Assembly: GCF_004005495.1 (NCBI RefSeq)
Contig: NZ_RZYA01000012.1
Span: 124,001-188,000 of the forward strand
Direction of reading: 5' to 3'
Length of the DNA stretch: 64,000 nt
From: Streptomyces antnestii
GTDB taxonomy: Bacteria > Actinomycetota > Actinomycetes > Streptomycetales > Streptomycetaceae
This document shows, piece by piece, positions 17,388 through 28,009 of the stretch. Position numbers and translations under genes: made by a program. Under the pieces are notes generated by a model. It made no database searches and had not been told where the DNA came from. It worked only from the letters and a program-made list of their open reading frames with translations. Each line of letters starts with the position of its first letter. Within the stretch, counting starts at the first letter, position 1.

Positions 17388-18314
17388 GTGATAGTCGTCG
17401 CCGGAGAGGCCCTGATCGACCTCGTGCCGCAGGGCGGGGGCGCCGGTGACGGTGACGTCCTGCCCGCGCTCGCGCCCCGGCTCGGCGGCGGCCCCTACAA
17501 CACCGCGGTGGCCGTCGGCCGGCTCGGCTCCCCCGTGGCCTTCTGCTCACGGGTCTCGCACGACGCGTTCGGCCAGGCCCTGCTCGGCGGTCTGGCGGGG
17601 GCGGGCGTGGACGTGTCGTACGTCCAGCGGGGCGCCGAACCGACGACGCTGGCGGTCGCGTCGATCGGCTCGGACGGCTCGGCCGGCTACTCGTTCTACG
17701 TCGAGGGCACGGCCGACCGGCTCTTCGCCGTGCCCGACCGTCTACCGCCGGGCACGCGCGCGGTGTCGTTCGGTACGTGCTCGCTGGTCCTGGAGCCGGG
17801 CGCGACCGCCTACGAGGAGCTGATGCGGGCGGCGGCGACCCAGGGCGTGTTCACCGCGCTCGACCCGAACATCCGGGCCGTCCTCATCCCCGACCCGGAC
17901 GCGTACCGGGCGCGCTTCAAGAACTGGCTGCCCTCGACCGGCCTGCTCAAGTTGTCCGAGGAGGACGCCGAGTGGCTGGGCGGCACCCCGCAGGAGTGGC
18001 TGGCCTCGGGTCCCGCGGCCGTTGTGATCACGCGCGGGGGCGATGGCCTGACGGTCTTCACGCGGGGCGGCGCACGCTACGACGTGCCGGGTGAGCGGGT
18101 CGACGTCGTGGACACGATCGGCGCGGGCGACACCGTGAACGCGGCACTGCTGCACGGACTGGCCACGTGGGACACCCTGTCGGTGGAGGCGGTGGCGGGC
18201 CTCGGCGCGGACGAGTGGCACCGGCTGCTGCGCTTCGCCGCCCGCGCCGCGGCAATCACCTGCTCACGGGCGGGCGCGGAACCCCCGTTCGCATCCGAAC
18301 TCCCGCCGCTGTAA
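17388..18314 (+). CDS. cscK: PfkB-family fructokinase
   Basis: A 308-residue sugar kinase. The N-terminus IVVAGEALIDLVPQ, the GGGPYNTAVAVGRLG substrate loop and the C-terminal DTIGAGDTVNAALL (anion hole and catalytic Asp) are PfkB signatures. The start is GTG 17388 after GAAAGGA. It follows the symporter by 135 bases and would phosphorylate the fructose released by the GH32 enzyme, completing the module. A 2-keto-3-deoxygluconate kinase cannot be excluded by sequence alone, but context favours fructose. Confidence 0.88.
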   Translation: MIVVAGEALIDLVPQGGGAGDGDVLPALAPRLGGGPYNTAVAVGRLGSPVAFCSRVSHDAFGQALLGGLAGAGVDVSYVQRGAEPTTLAVASIGSDGSAGYSFYVEGTADRLFAVPDRLPPGTRAVSFGTCSLVLEPGATAYEELMRAAATQGVFTALDPNIRAVLIPDPDAYRARFKNWLPSTGLLKLSEEDAEWLGGTPQEWLASGPAAVVITRGGDGLTVFTRGGARYDVPGERVDVVDTIGAGDTVNAALLHGLATWDTLSVEAVAGLGADEWHRLLRFAARAAAITCSRAGAEPPFASELPPL

Positions 18315-18375
18315 CCACTGTTGGACCGACCCGGCCCGGCCTGGCCCGACCCAGTCACCCGTCGGCCCGCCTCGG

Positions 18376-19236
18376 TCAGCCGTTCACCGCGCGCAGCGCC
18401 CCGGGCCTGCGGCCGTTGAGGCGGTCCAGGGCGGCCGCGGTGGCATCGTCGGCCGGCAGGTGGACGACAAGGCGCCGGCCGTCGGCGTCCGGCAGGAACA
18501 GCGTCTCGTAGGCCAGGCGCAGCGTGCCGGCTTCCGGGTGGGCGACGAGGTCCACGCCGGTGCGCCGGGGCGGGGTGGGGACGGCCGCGAGCCGGTCGGC
18601 GAAGCAGGCGCCCGCGGTGACGGTCAGCTCGTCGGCGAGCGCGGTGACGTGTGGGTCCTGGAGCGGGGCCTCGTGCCGGAGATGGGCGATCTGCTCGTCG
18701 GCCACCCGCTCCCACTCGGGGTACATCGTGCGGGCGCGCTCGTCGGTGAAGACGTACCGCAGGATGTTCGGCTGTCCGGCGTCGAGGATGCCGAGCGGGC
18801 GGGCGTACCGGTCGTAGGCGTCGGTGTGTGTGATGACGTCGCCGAACCAGTTGACGAGGACGGCCGGCGTGGGTTCGAGGCGGTCGAGGATGGCGCGCAC
18901 GGTGGGACGGACCGTGCGCGAGGGGGGATCGACGGCCCCGGTGCACATCACGGCGTCGGCGCCGGACGCCTTGGCGAGGCGGCGCAGCAGGAGGCGCTCG
19001 TCGATGCTCAGATTCAGCGTGTCGGCGAGGGCGCCGAGGACCTGGGGGGACGGGTTGCGGTCGCGGCCCTGTTCGAGGCGGGTGAGGTATTCGACGCTGA
19101 TGCCGGCGAGCGTGGCCAGCTCGGAGCGGCGCAGGCCCGGAGTGCGACGCCGAGCGCCCACGGGCAGCCCCACCTCCGCGGGTGTGACGGCTTCACGACG
19201 GGTGCGGAGATAGGTGCCCAGCTCGTTGTCGCTCAC
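18376..19236 (-). CDS. XRE/MmyB-like transcription regulator
   Basis: A 286-residue regulator with an N-terminal Cro/CI helix-turn-helix (RTPGLRRSELATLAGISVEY then LTRLEQGRDRNPS) and a C-terminal MmyB-like ligand-binding domain (PAVLVNWFGDVITHTDAYDR, LRYVFTDERARTMYPEWERV). Such domains can bind fatty-acid-like ligands. Single gene, divergent from the yceI-like gene with only 100 bases between, so that gene is a plausible target; no clear operator was seen. Confidence 0.88.
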   Translation of the reverse strand: MSDNELGTYLRTRREAVTPAEVGLPVGARRRTPGLRRSELATLAGISVEYLTRLEQGRDRNPSPQVLGALADTLNLSIDERLLLRRLAKASGADAVMCTGAVDPPSRTVRPTVRAILDRLEPTPAVLVNWFGDVITHTDAYDRYARPLGILDAGQPNILRYVFTDERARTMYPEWERVADEQIAHLRHEAPLQDPHVTALADELTVTAGACFADRLAAVPTPPRRTGVDLVAHPEAGTLRLAYETLFLPDADGRRLVVHLPADDATAAALDRLNGRRPGALRAVNG

Positions 19237-19336
19237 CCGTCGAACCTACCAACGCCGGGCCGGCGGATCGTGGCCCTGTCACTACCACCCTTCGCCCGGT
19301 CTCCCTCCGATGCGCCGACGGCCACAGGGTGGACGC

Positions 19337-19918
19337 ATGACTTTCGACGACAACTCCTCGGCCACTGCCACCACTTCGGCCCCCGCTCTTCCCCTGGCGG
19401 TCGGCGACTGGACCCTCGACCCGCTGCACTCGGCGGTGAACTTCGCCATCCGGCATCTCGGGATCTCGAAGGTGCGGGGGCGCTTCGCGCAGGTGGAGGC
19501 ATCGCTGCGTGTCGGCGAGAGGGTGGACGACATCGGGGTGAGCGCCACCATCGCACTGGCTTCCATCGACACGGGCAACGCGGACCGTGACGCGCACGTC
19601 CGCGCGGCCGACCTGCTGGACGTGGAGCGCCGTCCGACGATGACGTATGTCTCGCACCGCGTGTCGGGGAAGGACGACGACTGGTCCCTGGAGGGCGAGT
19701 TGACCATCGGTGACGTGACGCGGCCGGTGTCGCTCGCCGTCGAGTTCGGCGGGGTGGTGGACGTGGCGGTGGACGGGAGCCGGCATGCGGGATTCGAGGC
19801 GACGGGCGAGATCCGGCGGAGTGACTTCGGCCTGGACTTCGGGGCCGGTTTCCTTGGTGATGTTGTCAAGATTCAGCTGGACATGCAGTTCGTCGAGCCG
19901 CAGGGCCAGGGTGGCTGA
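19337..19918 (+). CDS. YceI-like lipid-binding protein
   Basis: A 193-residue protein of the YceI family, a lipocalin-like beta-barrel that binds polyprenoid or amide lipids. The family opening is visible (GDWTLDPLHSAVNFAIRHLG, KVRGRF), with the internal ASIDTGNADRDAHVRAADLL and the closing TIGDVTRPVSLAVEF. No signal peptide. The start is ATG 19337 after an AGGGTGG-like site; a longer open frame overlaps the divergent regulator and is unlikely. Followed by a strong terminator. Confidence 0.9.
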   Translation: MTFDDNSSATATTSAPALPLAVGDWTLDPLHSAVNFAIRHLGISKVRGRFAQVEASLRVGERVDDIGVSATIALASIDTGNADRDAHVRAADLLDVERRPTMTYVSHRVSGKDDDWSLEGELTIGDVTRPVSLAVEFGGVVDVAVDGSRHAGFEATGEIRRSDFGLDFGAGFLGDVVKIQLDMQFVEPQGQGG

Positions 19919-19928
19919 CAGATGAACG

Positions 19929-19971
19929 CACGGCGCCCCACGGGGAGTTCCCGTGGGGCGCCGTGTTTTTT
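19929..19971 (+). terminator. Intrinsic terminator after the YceI gene
   Basis: A perfect 16-base-pair stem (19929-19944 with 19950-19965), a 5-base loop and six T residues make this a textbook rho-independent terminator on the plus strand. It faces the 3' end of uvrA, 24 bases away. Confidence 0.95.
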
Positions 19972-19994
19972 GTGCGGTCGCGGACCGCCCGCGC

Positions 19995-23069
<3,075 letters not shown>

Positions 23070-23280
23070 GCCGGTCCGCACCTTTCTGAGAGAAGCAACA
23101 GGGGCGGGGCCCCGGATGCCGAGAGGACTGCCGTCGAGGCCGTCTTTCGAGACTACGGGGGCCACCGTCAGCGATGGACTGTTTTCCATGGTTGGTAACA
23201 AACCCGGACCACCAAGAATGCCCGATGCTGCACCCGAGCTTATAGCACGCACATTCGAATTCCGGCCACGGTCGGCCGCC

Positions 23281-23309
23281 TTCACCCGATCGAGTGGCGG
23301 CGCTATCGT
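23281..23309 (+). promoter_or_regulatory. Leaderless promoter of the gene at 23317
   Basis: TTCACC (23281-23286), a 17-base spacer and TATCGT (23304-23309) are followed 7 bases later by the ATG. No ribosome-binding sequence precedes the start, so the message is probably leaderless. Confidence 0.6.
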
Positions 23310-23316
23310 CTGCGCC

Positions 23317-24006
23317 ATGAGCGATCATGTGCGCGACCTGGCATCTGTACGTGAAGCGACCGACCGGCTCCTCAGCGCTGTCGGCACCCTGGACAACGCG
23401 GCTGTGGCCGAGTCGTCACGGCTTCCCGGCTGGACCCGTGGCCACGTCCTCGCCCACCTCGCCCGCAACGCGGACGCGATCGGGAACGTGCTCTCCGGCC
23501 TGCCCATGTACGCGAGCGCCGAGGCGCGCGACGCGGACATCGAGCGCGACGCCCCGCGGGACCTGCGCGAGCAGCTCGAGGACCTGCGGACCAGCGCGAC
23601 CGGCTTGGAGCGCCGGGCGGCGACCGTGGACGACTGGACCCGCACGGTCGAGCTGCGCAACGGGGTCAAGGACTCGGCCGACCGGATCCCGTTCCGCCGC
23701 TGGATCGAGGTCGAGCTGCACCACGTCGACCTCGGCATCGGCTACGAACTGGAGGACCTGCCTCCGGAGTTCGTCACGCGGGAGATCGACTTCCTCGCCG
23801 AGCGCTTCGCGGGCCACCCGGACATGCCCTCGACCGGCCTGAAGTCGGACGACGGCCGGGTGTGGACCACGGGCGGCGGCACCGGAACGGGTCCGGTCGG
23901 CGTCGCGGGCTCCCCCGCCGAGCTGCTCGGCTGGCTGTGCGGACGGCGCGACGGCTCCGCGCTCACCGTCGAGGGCGGCCCGCTGCCCGTCGTACCCCCG
24001 CTGTAG
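23317..24006 (+). CDS. Maleylpyruvate isomerase-like, mycothiol-dependent DinB-fold protein
   Basis: A 229-residue protein of the actinobacterial mycothiol-dependent maleylpyruvate isomerase family. The DinB-type N-terminal helical bundle (residues 1-150) carries the expected metal residues: RGHVLAHLARNADAIGN gives a first His, and IEVELHHVDLGIGY the closing His pair. A C-terminal SCP2-like region ends in GGPLPVVPPL. Family members use mycothiol with a divalent metal; the substrate here is unknown, so a detoxification role is inference. The stop codon lies in a repeat with the next gene's promoter. Confidence 0.85.
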   Translation: MSDHVRDLASVREATDRLLSAVGTLDNAAVAESSRLPGWTRGHVLAHLARNADAIGNVLSGLPMYASAEARDADIERDAPRDLREQLEDLRTSATGLERRAATVDDWTRTVELRNGVKDSADRIPFRRWIEVELHHVDLGIGYELEDLPPEFVTREIDFLAERFAGHPDMPSTGLKSDDGRVWTTGGGTGTGPVGVAGSPAELLGWLCGRRDGSALTVEGGPLPVVPPL

Positions 24007-24034
24007 CCCACGGGCTGTCGTACCCCCGCTATAG
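23989..24034. repeat. 18-bp duplication spanning a stop codon and the next promoter
   Basis: GTCGTACCCCCGCTGTAG (23989-24006, ending with the stop codon) recurs as GTCGTACCCCCGCTATAG at 24017-24034, one base different. The second copy flows into TAGGCT (24032-24037), a -10 box 6 bases before the ATG at 24044. Confidence 0.9.
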
Positions 24035-24037
24035 GCT
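24032..24037 (+). promoter_or_regulatory. -10 box of the metallo-hydrolase gene
   Basis: TAGGCT ends 6 bases before the ATG at 24044 and no ribosome site intervenes, so the transcript is probably leaderless. It sits at the end of the duplicated 18-bp segment. No good -35 is visible. Confidence 0.45.
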
Positions 24038-24043
24038 GAGTTC

Positions 24044-24700
24044 ATGACGTACAGCGGAGCGGTGAAGGTCGGCGGCGGGGCCGATGTGCACGAACTTCAG
24101 GACCTGATGATCTCCAAGGTCGCGGTCGGCGCGATGAACAACAACGCCTATCTGCTGCGCTGCCGTGACACCGGCGAGCAGCTTCTCATCGACGCCGCCG
24201 CCGACCCGGAGACCCTGCTGACCCTGATCGGGGACGACGGCATCGCGTCCGTCGTCACGACACATCAGCACGGCGACCACTGGCAGGCTCTCGCCAAGGT
24301 CGTCGAGGCCACGGGCGCGCGGACGTACGCCGGCCGTTTCGACGCGGACGGCATCCCGGTGCCGACGGACGTCCTCGTCGATGACGGGGACACGATCCAG
24401 GTCGGCCGGGTCTCGCTGACCGCCCGGCACCTGGTCGGCCACACGCCCGGGTCCATCGCCCTGGTCTACGACGATCCGCACGGCCACCCGCACGTCTTCA
24501 CCGGGGACTGCCTCTTCCCGGGCGGCGTGGGGAACACGTGGAAGGACCCGAAGGCCTTCGCGAGCCTGATCGACGACGTGGAGACGAAGATCTTCGGGAC
24601 GCTCCCCGACGAGACCTGGGTCTACCCGGGGCACGGGAACGACACGACGCTCGGCGACGAGCGCCCGCATCTGCCCGAGTGGCGCCGACGGGGCTGGTGA
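24044..24700 (+). CDS. MBL-fold metallo-hydrolase (glyoxalase II-like)
   Basis: A 218-residue metallo-beta-lactamase-fold hydrolase. The metal motif THQHGDH, the downstream LVGHTPGSIAL, FTGDCLFPGG (bridging Asp) and YPGHGNDTT (last His) are all present, the usual order for hydroxyacylglutathione-hydrolase-like enzymes. In actinobacteria these probably act on mycothiol or other thioesters. It follows the mycothiol-type DinB protein by 37 bases on the same strand, which suggests a shared detoxification theme. Confidence 0.87.
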   Translation: MTYSGAVKVGGGADVHELQDLMISKVAVGAMNNNAYLLRCRDTGEQLLIDAAADPETLLTLIGDDGIASVVTTHQHGDHWQALAKVVEATGARTYAGRFDADGIPVPTDVLVDDGDTIQVGRVSLTARHLVGHTPGSIALVYDDPHGHPHVFTGDCLFPGGVGNTWKDPKAFASLIDDVETKIFGTLPDETWVYPGHGNDTTLGDERPHLPEWRRRGW

Positions 24701-24776
24701 GCGAACGCCCGGCCGGGCCGGGCGTGTTCACGCACTGAGCGTCTTCGGTTCCGGTCTCCGGTTCTGGTCTCCGGTT

Positions 24777-25250
24777 CTAGACCGTCGCGACGCCGGGTGC
24801 GGCCAGGGCGGCCACGCGTTCCACGGCGAACGCGTACCCCTGGACGCCGCATCCGGCGATCACTCCGTCCGCCCGCAGGGACACGTAGGAGTGGTGCCGG
24901 AACTGCTCGCGCTGGTGGATGTTGGAGATGTGGACCTCGATGACGGGCAGGCCGTCGCAGGTGTTGAGGGCGTCGAGGATCGCGACCGACGTGTGCGAGT
25001 AGGCGGCCGGGTTGATCACGATGCCCACGTGGTTCTGCCGCGCCTCGTGGATCCAGTCCACCAGCTCGCCCTCGTGGTTGGACTGGCGGAAGTCGATGCT
25101 CCCGCCGAGCGCGGTCGCCGTCTTGACGCACAGGGCCTCGACGTCGGCGAGGGTGTCGGAGCCGTAGATCTCCGGCTGGCGCTGGCCGAGAAGGTTCAGG
25201 TTCGGCCCGTTCAGGACCATGACCGGGGCGTTGGCGAGGGTGCGGGGCAC
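24777..25250 (-). CDS. aroQ: Type II 3-dehydroquinate dehydratase
   Basis: A 157-residue cytoplasmic enzyme of the shikimate pathway. VMVLNGPNLNLLGQRQPEIY places the catalytic Tyr at 29; NHEGELVDWIHEAR, INPAAYSHTSVAILDAL and VIEVHISNIHQREQFRHHSY contain the conserved active-site Asn, His and Arg. Length is typical of the dodecameric type II enzyme. Single gene, no other shikimate genes in the window. Confidence 0.96.
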   Translation of the reverse strand: MPRTLANAPVMVLNGPNLNLLGQRQPEIYGSDTLADVEALCVKTATALGGSIDFRQSNHEGELVDWIHEARQNHVGIVINPAAYSHTSVAILDALNTCDGLPVIEVHISNIHQREQFRHHSYVSLRADGVIAGCGVQGYAFAVERVAALAAPGVATV

Positions 25251-25380
25251 AGGGGACCTCCGTGCGTCGGACTGCTGCTCCCCTTCGGTCTATCACGGAG
25301 CGTGCCGGCGCTGTCGGGGCGTATCACGGCGGCTGTCAGGTGGTGATGACGAGGCCGTCAGGGGGTGACGGCGAGGCCCC

Positions 25381-25425
25381 GTCTCAGGGGGTCCCGTCTC
25401 AGGGGGTCCCGTCTCAGGGGGTGAC
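25381..25425. repeat. Three 15-bp copies containing the exchanger gene's stop codon
   Basis: GTCTCAGGGGGTCCC at 25381 and 25396, then GTCTCAGGGGGTGAC at 25411. The third copy carries the stop codon (25414-25416) and last codons of the exchanger gene. A related fragment precedes at about 25359. Another duplicated gene end. Confidence 0.9.
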
Positions 25426-26514
25426 GGCCAGCTCCACGTACGCCGCGAACACCACGAGGTGGACGCCGCCCTGTAGTGGGGTGGCGCGGCCGGGGACGAC
25501 GGTCAGTGTGCTCACGAGCATCGTCAAGGCGAGCAGCACCATCTCCGTGGAGCCGAGCCCGAGGACGAGCGGCCCCGACAGCCAGAACGAGGCGATCGCG
25601 ACGGCCGGGATGGTCAGCCCGATGCTCGCCATCGCGGAGCCGAGCGCGAGGTTGAGGCTCGTCTGGACCCGGTCGCGGCGGGCCGCGCGCAGGGCCGCGA
25701 TCGTCTCGGGCAGCAGGACGAGGAGCGCGATGATCACGCCGACGACGGTGTGCGGCATCCCGGCGGCCTCGACACCGGACTCGATCGTCGGCGACACCCC
25801 CTTGGCGAGGCCCACGACGGCGATCAGCGCGAGGCCGAGCAGGCCCAGACTGGTCAGGGCGGTACGGGTGGTGGGGATGTCCGCGTGGTCGTCGGCGTCG
25901 ATGACGTCGCCCTGCTTGGTGATCGGCAGGAAGTAGTCACGGTGCCGCACGGTCTGGGTCGCCACGAAGATTCCGTACAGGATGAGCGCGGCGGCGGCCG
26001 CGAAGATCAGCTGTGAGGTGGAGAACTCCGGGCCCGGCTTGGTCTTGGTGAAGGTCGGCAGGACCAGGCAGAGCGTGGCCAGGGTGGCGACCGTGGCGAG
26101 TGCGCCGCCGGTGCCCTCGGACTGGAACACGGCCACCCCGTGCCGGAACGAGGCGCTCAGCAGGCTCAGTCCGACGATGCCGTTGCAGGTGATCATGACG
26201 GCGGCGAAGACGGTGTCGCGGGCGAGTGTGGCCCCCTTGGCGCCGCCGTCGACCATCAGGGTGACGATCAGCGCAACCTCGATGACGGTGACGGCGATCG
26301 CGAGGACGAGGGAGCCGAAGGGTTCGCCGACGCGGTGGGCCACGACCTCGGCGTGGTGGACGGCCGCGAGCACCGATGCGGCGAGCACGAGCGAGACGAT
26401 GCCGACGACGGCGCCCGGCAGGGAGCGTCCCCAGGTGAACACGAGGAGCACGACCGCCAGGACGGGGACGACGGCCGTCCATTGCGTGACCAGTCTCCGA
26501 ACCCCAGCGATCAT
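25414..26514 (-). CDS. Calcium/cation:proton antiporter (ChaA/CaCA family)
   Basis: A 366-residue membrane protein with about 11 hydrophobic helices. Two inverted repeats carry the CaCA alpha motifs: SLVLAIAVTVIEVALIVTLM in the first half and ALLVLLPETIAALRAARRDR then LNLALGSAMASIGLTIP in the second, with the essential acidic residues. Typical for ChaA-type Ca2+ or Na+/H+ exchange. Downstream of terC on the same strand but separated by a terminator. The association with TerC and TerD proteins points to metal homeostasis. Confidence 0.88.
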   Translation of the reverse strand: MIAGVRRLVTQWTAVVPVLAVVLLVFTWGRSLPGAVVGIVSLVLAASVLAAVHHAEVVAHRVGEPFGSLVLAIAVTVIEVALIVTLMVDGGAKGATLARDTVFAAVMITCNGIVGLSLLSASFRHGVAVFQSEGTGGALATVATLATLCLVLPTFTKTKPGPEFSTSQLIFAAAAALILYGIFVATQTVRHRDYFLPITKQGDVIDADDHADIPTTRTALTSLGLLGLALIAVVGLAKGVSPTIESGVEAAGMPHTVVGVIIALLVLLPETIAALRAARRDRVQTSLNLALGSAMASIGLTIPAVAIASFWLSGPLVLGLGSTEMVLLALTMLVSTLTVVPGRATPLQGGVHLVVFAAYVELAVTP

Positions 26515-26632
26515 GCCTTTGATGGTGCCCCGGCGGTGCCGGGGGCGCGATTCGGGCGAGCACGGTGGTCGGGTCGGGCGGGGCCGGCAGTCGGGGCGGG
26601 CGCGCTGGTCAGGCCGAACGCCGAAGGAGCGC

Positions 26633-26667
26633 GCGGCCGGTGGCCGCGCGCTCCTTCCCCGCCCTCG
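26633..26667 (-). terminator. Terminator after terC
   Basis: A perfect 16-base-pair stem (26633-26648 with 26652-26667) with a 3-base loop lies 13 bases beyond the terC stop, before the exchanger gene. No U-run. Confidence 0.8.
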
Positions 26668-26679
26668 GCCGGTGTCAGG

Positions 26680-27744
26680 TCAGGCCTGGACGCTGTCCTT
26701 GCGGGTCTCGTCGGCCGCGTCGTCGCCCCCGGCGCCGTCTGCACCGTCGTCACCCGGGTCGCCGGCGATCCGCTTCCCGGCCTGCTGCTGCTCCTCCGCC
26801 GCCGCCTGCTTCCTGGAGGCGACGAGGCTGGTGATCGTGGTGACCACCAGGACACCGCAGATGACGGCCAGGGAGACCGGGATGGAGATCTCGGGCACGT
26901 GCACCCCGGACTCGTGCAGCGCGTGCAGGACGAGCTTCACGCCGATGAAGCCGAGGATCACCGACAGGCCGTAGCTGAGGTGGACCAGCTTCCTGAGGAG
27001 TCCGCCGATGAGGAAGTACAGCTGGCGCAGACCCATCAGCGCGAACGCGTTGGCCGTGAAGACGATGTACGGGTCCTGGGTCAGGCCGAAGATCGCGGGG
27101 ATCGAGTCCATCGCGAACAGCACGTCGGTCGTGCCGATCGCGAGCATGACGACCATCAGGGGCGTCATGATCCGCTTGCCGTTGTTCCGGATGAACAGCT
27201 TCGTGCCGTGGTAGCGGTCGGCGACGCCGAACTTCTTCTCGACGGACTTGAGGAGACGGTTCTCCTCGAAGTCCTCGTCCTCGTCGCCCGACATCGCCTC
27301 CTGGACGAGCTTCCAGGCCGTGTAGATGAGGAACGCGCCGAAGAGGTAGAAGATCCACGAGAAGTTGGCGATGACAGCCGCGCCGGCTGCGATGAAGACG
27401 GTGCGCAGCACGAGGGCGATCAGCACACCGAACAGCAGTACGCGCTGCTGGAGCTGGGACGGCACCGAGAACTTCGCCATGATCAGGATGAAGACGAAGA
27501 GGTTGTCGACGCTCAGGGACTTCTCGGTGATGAAGCCGGCGAAGAACTCGCCCGAGGCCTGCGCGCTCCCCCAGATCAGCAGGCCGACCCCGAAGAGGGC
27601 CGCCAACGCGATCCAGACGACCGTCCAGATTCCGGCTTCCTTGATCGATACGTCGTGGGGCTTGCGCCCGATGAAGAAGTCGACCGAGATCAGGGCGCCC
27701 AGACCAAGAATGGTCAGCACCCAAAGGGTCATCGATACGTCCAC
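26680..27744 (-). CDS. terC: TerC-family integral membrane protein
   Basis: A 354-residue protein with seven to nine membrane helices. FITEKSLSVDNLFVFILIM and the second-half TTDVLFAMDSIPAIFGLTQD carry the conserved Asp residues of the TerC/LysE-like repeat. The family is linked to tellurite resistance and, in several bacteria, to Mn2+ export or metalation of secreted proteins. A charged C-terminal tail of about 50 residues (DPGDDGADG, ADETRKD) follows. The start is GTG 27744 with GGAGG 4 bases upstream; that GGAGG is the target of the riboswitch described upstream. Confidence 0.93.
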   Translation of the reverse strand: MDVSMTLWVLTILGLGALISVDFFIGRKPHDVSIKEAGIWTVVWIALAALFGVGLLIWGSAQASGEFFAGFITEKSLSVDNLFVFILIMAKFSVPSQLQQRVLLFGVLIALVLRTVFIAAGAAVIANFSWIFYLFGAFLIYTAWKLVQEAMSGDEDEDFEENRLLKSVEKKFGVADRYHGTKLFIRNNGKRIMTPLMVVMLAIGTTDVLFAMDSIPAIFGLTQDPYIVFTANAFALMGLRQLYFLIGGLLRKLVHLSYGLSVILGFIGVKLVLHALHESGVHVPEISIPVSLAVICGVLVVTTITSLVASRKQAAAEEQQQAGKRIAGDPGDDGADGAGGDDAADETRKDSVQA

Positions 27745-27785
27745 TGCGCCTCCGGCGTCGTACGGCTACTGATCAGCGTCGTCGC

Positions 27786-27900
27786 TGCCGGAGGTCTCTT
27801 CCACCCGGGCGGCCGCAGCTCGCCTCGGGCCGACGCCCCGGGACCGATGCCGGTCCGTATTGACGGGAACGCCGCGTACGGGAGTACTCCCCTCCGCTCG
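27786..27900 (-). ncRNA. yybP-ykoY manganese riboswitch in the terC leader
   Basis: The RNA begins CGGAGGGGAGUA and ends AGAGACCUCCG, so P1 pairs CGGAGG (27896-27891) with CCUCCG (27794-27789). The conserved loop elements GGGGAGUA and GAGACC, and an internal CCCGUCAAUACG like the core of known yybP-ykoY RNAs, are present. The 3' strand of P1, CCUCCGGC (27794-27787), is also perfectly complementary over 8 bases to GCCGGAGG (27756-27749), the terC ribosome-binding site. Ligand-stabilised P1 would therefore free the site: a translational ON switch for Mn2+. Confidence 0.85.
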
Positions 27901-27904
27901 TCCG

Positions 27905-27934
27905 AGCCTACGGGAAACACCCATGAAACGTAAA
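27905..27934 (-). promoter_or_regulatory. terC promoter
   Basis: TTTACG (27934-27929), an 18-base spacer and TAGGCT (27910-27905) on the minus strand place the transcription start at about 27898, just before the first base of the riboswitch P1 stem. The flanking sequence is unusually AT-rich for this genome. Confidence 0.55.
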
Positions 27935-28009
27935 GGGTTTGGTAAAGGTAAGTTCAAAAGCAGTGGTCAGGGTTGTTCAGGACCAAGGACCAGGACTCGT
28001 CGGGACTGC

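Noticed and set aside
23070..23316. LexA (SOS) box upstream of uvrA.
   Set aside because: I looked for GAAC-N4-GTTC-like palindromes; only a CATTCGAATTC fragment exists, which does not fit.
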